Shown: positions 15,259 through 19,224 of the stretch, piece by piece
How positions within the stretch are numbered: the first letter of the stretch is position 1
How the letters are laid out: the number at the start of each line of letters is the position of its first letter
Position numbers and translations under genes: made by a program
Notes under the pieces: model-generated
Database searches by the model: none
Seen by the model: the letters and a program-made list of their open reading frames with translations, nothing else
What the model was told of the DNA's origin: nothing
Source of the DNA: Planctomycetota bacterium
GTDB lineage: Bacteria; Planctomycetota; Phycisphaerae; UBA1845; UTPLA1
Length of the DNA: 19,224 nucleotides
NCBI GenBank assembly: GCA_016712275.1
Contig: JADJRI010000073.1
Span: forward strand, 1-19,224
Direction: 5' to 3'

Positions 15259-15513
15259 TTACAAGTTATCCCATAGTGAATGGGTGTATTCGATCAATCT
15301 CCACGTCAGCCACGGAAGGAACAAGGCCGTCGCGACACCCATGGCGACGATCTTCGGAACGAATGTGAGTGTCTGCTCCTGCAACTGGGTCACGGCCTGC
15401 ACAAGGCTGATGACAAGGCCGACCAGCATGCCGATGGCCATGATCGGCCCGGCGAGAATGAGGGCGATCATGAGCGATTCGCGGCAGAGATCGACGGCGG
15501 TTCCGGGAGTCAT
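15259..15513 (-). CDS. fliQ: Flagellar export gate protein FliQ
   Basis: FliQ is the smallest subunit of the FliPQR channel, forming a two-helix hairpin around FliP. This 84-residue protein shows the family pattern: a short polar start, helix 1 (about 15-38, Gly-Pro-Ile-Met-Ala-Ile-Gly-Met-Leu-Val-Gly), then the conserved Gln-Ala-Val-Thr-Gln-Leu-Gln-Glu-Gln-Thr-Leu-Thr-Phe-Val-Pro-Lys. Helix 2 follows to about 74. The upstream sequence is A/G-rich without a strong ribosome site. It is separated from fliP by 122 nt holding a small degenerate repeat and from fliR by 106 nt, which are loose gaps for this normally tight gene set. Confidence 0.96.
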   Translation of the reverse strand: MTPGTAVDLCRESLMIALILAGPIMAIGMLVGLVISLVQAVTQLQEQTLTFVPKIVAMGVATALFLPWLTWRLIEYTHSLWDNL

Positions 15514-15521
15514 TTTTTCTT

Positions 15522-15583
15522 CTAGTTACGAGTTTCTAGTTTTGAGTTCCAGTTGGACTGCAGAAAACACTAGTTTGAGATTT
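15522..15583. repeat. Degenerate 14-nt tandem repeat between fliP and fliQ
   Basis: Two adjacent 14-nt units, CTAGTTACGAGTTT (15522-15535) and CTAGTTTTGAGTTC (15536-15549), are followed by a diverged third, CAGTTGGACTGCAG. A related unit CTAGTTTGAGATTT appears at 15570-15583. The block sits just before the fliQ start in an otherwise compact operon. Its function is unknown; it may be a slippage-derived spacer. Confidence 0.5.
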
Positions 15584-15635
15584 TCGAGATCGGCGCTTGC
15601 CTTTTCCTCATTACGTGGTGAATGGCCCCTTTCCT

Positions 15636-16489
15636 TCAAGAAAAACTACCGAGGAGAGAGCCGACCACCAGCCCCCAACCATCGGCCAGTACAAATAGCA
15701 TCAGCTTGAACGGTAACGAAATCAGGACGGGCGGCAGCATCATCATGCCCATGCTGATGAGGATCGACGCGATGACCATGTCGATCACGAGAAACGGCAG
15801 ATAAATCCTGAAGCCCATCGAGAACGCTGTCTTCAATTCGCTCAGCACGAACGCGGGAATCAATTCGGCCATGCGCACTTCGTCGAGCTCAAGGGTCTTA
15901 TTCGGCGGAAGCGATTCGCCGCGTGCATACTCGACGAAGAGATAGACGTGTTCCTGGTTGCCGGCCCCCTCGATCTGGCGAAACATGAAGTCGCGGGCAA
16001 CGCTGCTCCCTTGTCGAATGCCTCGGCCTGGCCCATCTTGCCGTCGAGGTAGGGATCGACCGCCTGTGTCTTCATTTTTTGCCACGTGGGCGCCATGACC
16101 AGCATGGTCATGATCAGCGAGAGACCCGTGAGCACCTGGCCCGGCGGCAATTGCTGTGTGCCGATTGCCTGTCGCAGCAACGCGAGCACCACCATGATGC
16201 GCGTAAAGCTGGTCATCATGATGAGAATGGAGGGCGCCAGCGAAAGCACCGTCAGCAGAACGAGGATTTTGAGCGATGCGCTGACACCTTTCGCATCCTT
16301 GGCGGCGGGCAGCAACTGTCCCATGTCGGGAATGCCGAACGGATTGGAATCGACGGACGTGGAGGGCTGCTCGTCGTCGGTCGCCTGGGCGATGAGCGAT
16401 GCAGGCGCGGAGAATTGTGCCGTCGCAATCGCGACCAAGAGACTGAAAACTGAAAGCGATTGCCGCCATCGGCAACGCATCAACTTCAT
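15636..16489 (-). CDS. fliP: Flagellar export gate protein FliP, one frameshift
   Basis: FliP makes the core pore of the flagellar secretion channel. From ATG 16489, with GGAG seven bases upstream, residues 1-35 form a signal peptide, as usual for this inserted membrane protein. The core follows with Leu-Thr-Val-Leu-Ser-Leu-Ala-Pro-Ser-Ile-Leu-Ile-Met-Met-Thr-Ser-Phe-Thr-Arg, the most conserved FliP segment. Near codon 160 a G run of three (16008-16010 on the plus strand) breaks the frame. Four G restore Phe-Asp-Lys-Gly-Ser-Ser-Val-Ala-Arg-Asp-Phe-Met. The rest then reads normally through Met-Ala-Glu-Leu-Ile-Pro-Ala-Phe-Val-Leu-Ser-Glu-Leu-Lys-Thr-Ala-Phe to TGA 15636. The reconstructed protein has about 284 residues, so both halves are intact. 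Confidence 0.94.
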
Positions 16490-16523
16490 CGCGCAACTCC
16501 TTTGCGCTAACCGCACGGCCGGG

Positions 16524-17388
16524 CTAGACTGCCGCGGCCGCCTGTTGCGCCGGCTCCGCCGACGTTGAAACATCACTGGTCAGATCGCGAACGCGGGCCA
16601 ACAACTTTTGCACGCGAGCGCGCGTTTGTGCGAGATCGCCCATCGGGATTGGGTCGTCAGATTCCGAATCCATGGTCGCGGGTCGATGTGACGATTCCTC
16701 GAGTGCTGCCGACCGGCCATCCTCTTCGATTTCACCCGCAAACACGGACGTAAATGAGCCCGCCCTTTTGCTCTCAACGGTCGCCATGATCGAAGCAACT
16801 TCTTCCGTGTTGGTAAAAATTCGGCCAGCGCAGTAATTTGATCGGGCGAAATTCCGGTGAGCACAAGACGACGTCCGACACGCACAAGGCAAAGGCTCTG
16901 CTTGGTCGACAGGGACTGCCGCGCCAGAATATGGAGGGCGCCGCCGGCATTGATCGAATTACGAAGTGTCTTCGGCATCCATCGCTTGGCCGCCCATGCA
17001 CACGCACCCACAAACAGCAGCACCACGGCCAAGGGCCAGAGCATTTCAAAGGTGCGGCTGGATCGCGATGGATTCGCCGACGTGCGCTGCTTCCCGATCG
17101 CTCGATTCGTGGCGACATGCCGCGCGATAAGACGGATGGCGATTGCGACGTTGAATTGACTTTCGTTTCATCGTCGGCTGGGTCCAATTCGGCTTGCGTT
17201 TCAAGGGCTGATGCTGCCGAACTCGAATTGGCCCGAATGCCCGACTTCCCGACATTCACGAGCGCCGCAGGTTCATCCGCTTGTAACAGACCAATCTGAA
17301 AAAATGAAACGGCCACGGCGAACCCGAAACACCTCAGGCCCGCGGCAACGCCCAGCCCATCCGCATTGGCGCCATTTCGGTTCCTCAT
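16524..17388 (-). CDS. fliO: Flagellar assembly protein FliO, two frameshifts
   Basis: FliO assists assembly of the FliP ring. The coding signal crosses all three minus-strand frames. Part one (from ATG 17388) has a signal-like hydrophobic start and a polar linker up to Pro-Arg-Ile-Glu-Arg-Ser-Gly. One missing G in a run of three (17093-17095) leads to part two, the FliO domain. This has a membrane helix Trp-Pro-Leu-Ala-Val-Val-Leu-Leu-Phe-Val-Gly and Gln-Ser-Leu-Cys-Leu-Val-Arg-Val-Gly-Arg-Arg-Leu-Val-Leu-Thr-Gly. One missing T in a run of five (16815-16819) leads to part three, an acidic tail ending at 16524. The reconstructed length is about 288 residues, long for FliO because of the linker and tail. 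The start overlaps the fliN stop (ATGA), and fliP follows after 34 nt. Confidence 0.85.
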
Positions 17389-18053
17389 GACGCAGCCTGC
17401 AATGCCTCGTCGGCGCCCGGTAGAATCTCGCTGATACGAACGCAGAAATTGTCGTTAAGCACCAGCACTTCGCCGCGCGCTACGAGCCGGTCGTTCACCA
17501 GCACGTCGACCGGATCGCCGGCCAGCTTGTCCAATTGGACGACGGCGCCCGCGCCGAGTTTCAATACGTCTTCGATATACATGTCCGCCCGACCCAATTC
17601 AATTTTGACGTCGAGCTTGACATCACCGAGCAGGCCGATTCCATTGGGACCCACGCCTTTATTCGAATCAGTGAATTCGGGAAGATTGAGGGGCACGGCC
17701 GCTGCTGCTGCCGCCGAACCTTCCATTCCGTCGGCAGAGATTTCGGCATCCGTGCTTTCAATCGATTCACCCGAATCGTCGGACGCACCTTCTTGTGAAT
17801 CAGGATCACTCGCCGAATCCATGCCGTCTATCGCGGACGGCGAGGCGTTCGACGCATTGACAGTGTCTGCCTTTGAAGGGGCTGATTGCGTTTGAGGGTT
17901 CTGCCTTGAATCGGGTGTGTCAGGGGAAGACGACGCAGATTCGCCACCCTGCGCGGCTTCTCCCTCGCCGGCGGCCGCAAGCGCGGCGTCGATTTCGCTT
18001 TGGGAGTGTTCGCCTGAGTTTTCCGGAGTATCCGCGGCCATCACCTTCACCAT
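17385..18053 (-). CDS. fliN: Flagellar motor switch protein FliN with long acidic N-terminal region
   Basis: FliN is part of the C-ring that controls rotation and helps dock export substrates. The C-terminal SpoA domain (about 140-212 of 222) has Leu-Gly-Asp-Val-Lys-Leu-Asp-Val-Lys-Ile-Glu-Leu-Gly, Val-Val-Gln-Leu-Asp-Lys-Leu-Ala-Gly-Asp-Pro-Val-Asp-Val and Val-Asn-Asp-Arg-Leu-Val-Ala-Arg-Gly-Glu-Val, all family hallmarks. A Ser-Gln-Ser-Glu-Ile-Asp-Ala-Ala-Leu motif near residue 18 resembles the C-ring docking segment found at FliM/FliN N-termini. Between them lie about 100 residues of Ser/Asp/Glu/Ala low-complexity linker. The start is uncertain between ATG 18053 and ATG 18041 four codons later; neither has an ideal ribosome site. 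The stop overlaps fliO by four bases. Confidence 0.93.
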   Translation of the reverse strand: MVKVMAADTPENSGEHSQSEIDAALAAAGEGEAAQGGESASSSPDTPDSRQNPQTQSAPSKADTVNASNASPSAIDGMDSASDPDSQEGASDDSGESIESTDAEISADGMEGSAAAAAAVPLNLPEFTDSNKGVGPNGIGLLGDVKLDVKIELGRADMYIEDVLKLGAGAVVQLDKLAGDPVDVLVNDRLVARGEVLVLNDNFCVRISEILPGADEALQAAS

Positions 18054-18106
18054 CCATGGCTTGGGGCCAACGTGCAAGCCGCGCACTCCGCGCGGCCCTG
18101 GCAAGA

Positions 18107-18649
18107 TTAGTAGCCCATCGGCATGGGCGTGAATTCGGGGATCAGTACTTCCTCAATGACTTTGTCATCGCTCAATAGTGCGCCCAATTCAAATTTGATT
18201 TTGCGCTTCAGCGTTTCCAGGCCCGGTTCGCTGAGATGTTTGCCATCGGCACTTCGAATAATTCGGCTGATGGCATCCGTCACGGCGGCCTTTCGATTCT
18301 TTAAGAAGTCTTCTGTGATCAACGACTCCTTGTCGGAAGGCACTTGTACATTGATTGTTACGCTGTAAAGCATGGGTCGGGCGCCATTCGTGTTTTGAAC
18401 ACGGACTTTGGCAACCTCGATTTCCTTGCTTTCTCCAAAGGGCTGCGTGGTTACTTCCAGATGCGGCATACCGACGGTGGGGTCGGGCTCTGCGCCGAAG
18501 AACTTCATGGCCGCAAAAATGCCGACCCCTTCAATGACCATCAGGCCGCCGATCGTGCCTAGCGTGACCATCGGCAGCTTCTTCTTGGGTGAAGCGGCGG
18601 CATCACCCGCGGGTTTGTCGGCTGGTTTCGCGGCTGCGGCGTCTGACAT
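18107..18649 (-). CDS. fliL: Flagellar basal body-associated protein FliL
   Basis: FliL is a single-pass inner membrane protein that supports stator units around the motor. The 180-residue product has an Ala/Lys/Pro-rich cytoplasmic start and one membrane helix (about 27-49, Met-Val-Thr-Leu-Gly-Thr-Ile-Gly-Gly-Leu-Met-Val). The periplasmic FliL domain (about 60-180) has Leu-Tyr-Ser-Val-Thr-Ile-Asn-Val-Gln-Val, Lys-Asn-Arg-Lys-Ala-Ala-Val-Thr-Asp-Ala-Ile and Leu-Lys-Arg-Lys-Ile-Lys-Phe-Glu-Leu. The C-terminus extends past the usual Phe by Thr-Pro-Met-Pro-Met-Gly-Tyr. ATG 18649 has CAGGG about 11 nt upstream. A sigma28-like promoter lies about 60 nt upstream, making fliL the first gene of the export operon. 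fliN follows closely. Confidence 0.93.
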   Translation of the reverse strand: MSDAAAAKPADKPAGDAAASPKKKLPMVTLGTIGGLMVIEGVGIFAAMKFFGAEPDPTVGMPHLEVTTQPFGESKEIEVAKVRVQNTNGARPMLYSVTINVQVPSDKESLITEDFLKNRKAAVTDAISRIIRSADGKHLSEPGLETLKRKIKFELGALLSDDKVIEEVLIPEFTPMPMGY

Positions 18650-18709
18650 CGAATCATTTACCCTGAATCAAGGACCGTAAGGGCTGCATGCACCGGTTCG
18701 TATCCATTC

Positions 18710-18737
18710 TTATCGGTCGAATTTCGCGCAGACTCTA
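18710..18737 (-). promoter_or_regulatory. Putative sigma28 (FliA) promoter upstream of fliL
   Basis: On the minus strand TAGAGTCT (18730-18737) is followed after 12 nt by ACCGATAA (18710-18717). The classic sigma28 consensus is TAAAGTTT, about 11 nt, GCCGATAA; the two halves match six and seven of eight positions, with one extra spacer base. It lies in the 229-nt gap between flgE and fliL and would start transcription about 50 nt before the fliL ATG. No competing sigma70 or sigma54 site was obvious. The match is by eye, not scored. Confidence 0.5.
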
Positions 18738-18878
18738 CCTCATCCCCCGCGAATCTTGCGCGAATCGTGATCAGGGACTCAAGGCTGGGCGCAGTTTTTG
18801 CCGATCAAATCGATGGACGCTCGATTGCGTCTGTGGTGCGCAGCCGCTCAACCCGGCTTGCTTGCCGAAACTACCGAA

Positions 18879-19224
18879 TTACCGCCGCGCCACGAGGAGC
18901 AGTTCCTGCAGCAACTGGTCCGAGGTGGAGATAATCCGACTGGCCGCTGAAAACGCGGTCGACGACGTTATCAGATTGATGAACTCGCGCGAGAGGTCGA
19001 CGTTGCTCAGCTCGAGCGCACCGGCCGTGATCTTGCCGGCACCGAGGGTCAGGGGCGGTGTGATGCGGGCGTCGCCACTGTTGGGACCGACGAAATAGAC
19101 GTTGTTCGACCGGGCGAGGAGGCCTTCCTGATTGGCAAACGTGGCGACCGCCATTTGTCCCAGCGTTTGGTTCAAACCATTTGAAAATGTGCCCGTGATC
19201 ACGCCGTCCTCGCCGAGGCTGTAA
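18879..19224 (-). CDS. flgE: Flagellar hook protein FlgE, C-terminal part
   Basis: This is the C-terminal 114 codons of the hook subunit, which polymerises into the curved joint outside the cell. The frame is open to the right window edge. The Tyr-Ser-Leu-Gly-Glu-Asp-Gly-Val-Ile-Thr-Gly start and the Ala-Thr-Phe-Ala-Asn-Gln-Glu-Gly-Leu segment match FlgE. The C-terminal rod/hook motif then reads Leu-Glu-Leu-Ser-Asn-Val-Asp-Leu-Ser-Arg-Glu-Phe-Ile-Asn-Leu-Ile, with Ser-Arg-Ile-Ile-Ser-Thr-Ser-Asp-Gln-Leu-Leu-Gln-Glu-Leu-Leu near the end. TAA is at 18879-18881. A GTG at 19202 is internal, not the start. Whether it shares a transcript with fliL is unclear because of the 229-nt gap. Confidence 0.94.
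   Translation of the reverse strand, partial: YSLGEDGVITGTFSNGLNQTLGQMAVATFANQEGLLARSNNVYFVGPNSGDARITPPLTLGAGKITAGALELSNVDLSREFINLITSSTAFSAASRIISTSDQLLQELLLVARR

Noticed and set aside
1..19224. CRISPR array, tRNA, rRNA or intact insertion sequence
   Set aside because: No regularly spaced repeats, cloverleaf-like sequence, rRNA motif or transposase was seen on either strand.

Overview
The window looks like a chromosomal segment of a Planctomycetota bacterium, probably Phycisphaerae-like. This is inferred from gene content only. The indicators are a PF07638/TIGR02999-type ECF sigma factor next to a large Ser/Thr kinase fused to an FGE-sulfatase-like domain, a pairing typical of planctomycetes, together with a planctomycete-like flagellar export cluster, a di-haem cytochrome c peroxidase and a moderately high GC content.

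Left part (1-3484). A MauG-type cytochrome c peroxidase runs off the left edge on the minus strand. It is followed by about 370 nt with no convincing gene. Next comes the N-terminal 40% of a PLP-dependent cysteine synthase family gene on the plus strand. It breaks abruptly near 1686 and is joined to a short decayed YD-repeat (RHS) fragment. Two minus-strand genes of unknown function (349 and 132 codons) close this part.

Middle part (3495-7314). On the minus strand an ECF sigma factor is followed by a 720-residue transmembrane Ser/Thr kinase/FGE-like protein, which leads with 3-10 nt gaps into the two unknown genes. The four genes look like one transcription unit, with a good sigma70-like promoter just upstream of the sigma factor. 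A divergent FixJ/NarL-type response regulator, without a kinase partner in the window, lies on the plus strand.

Right part (7347-19224). A long minus-strand flagellar operon reads flgE (3' end), fliL, fliN, fliO, fliP, fliQ, fliR, flhB, flhA, flhF, flhG, a small two-helix membrane protein, the sigma28 gene fliA and a small acidic protein. It encodes the membrane core of the flagellar type III export gate (FliOPQR, FlhAB), the placement/number regulators (FlhF, FlhG), a C-ring switch protein (FliN), a stator-associated protein (FliL) and the flagellar sigma factor. A sequence close to the sigma28 consensus lies about 60 nt upstream of fliL, so FliA may drive the operon that contains its own gene.

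Data quality. fliO (twice), fliP, flhF, flhG and the ECF sigma gene are each interrupted by a single-base indel. Five of the six lie in a homopolymer run, and the sixth (ECF) could too. Both halves of each protein are otherwise well preserved. I read these mostly as sequence or assembly errors and annotate the genes over their full reconstructed extents. The truncated cysteine synthase and the RHS scrap, by contrast, look like genuine decay or rearrangement.
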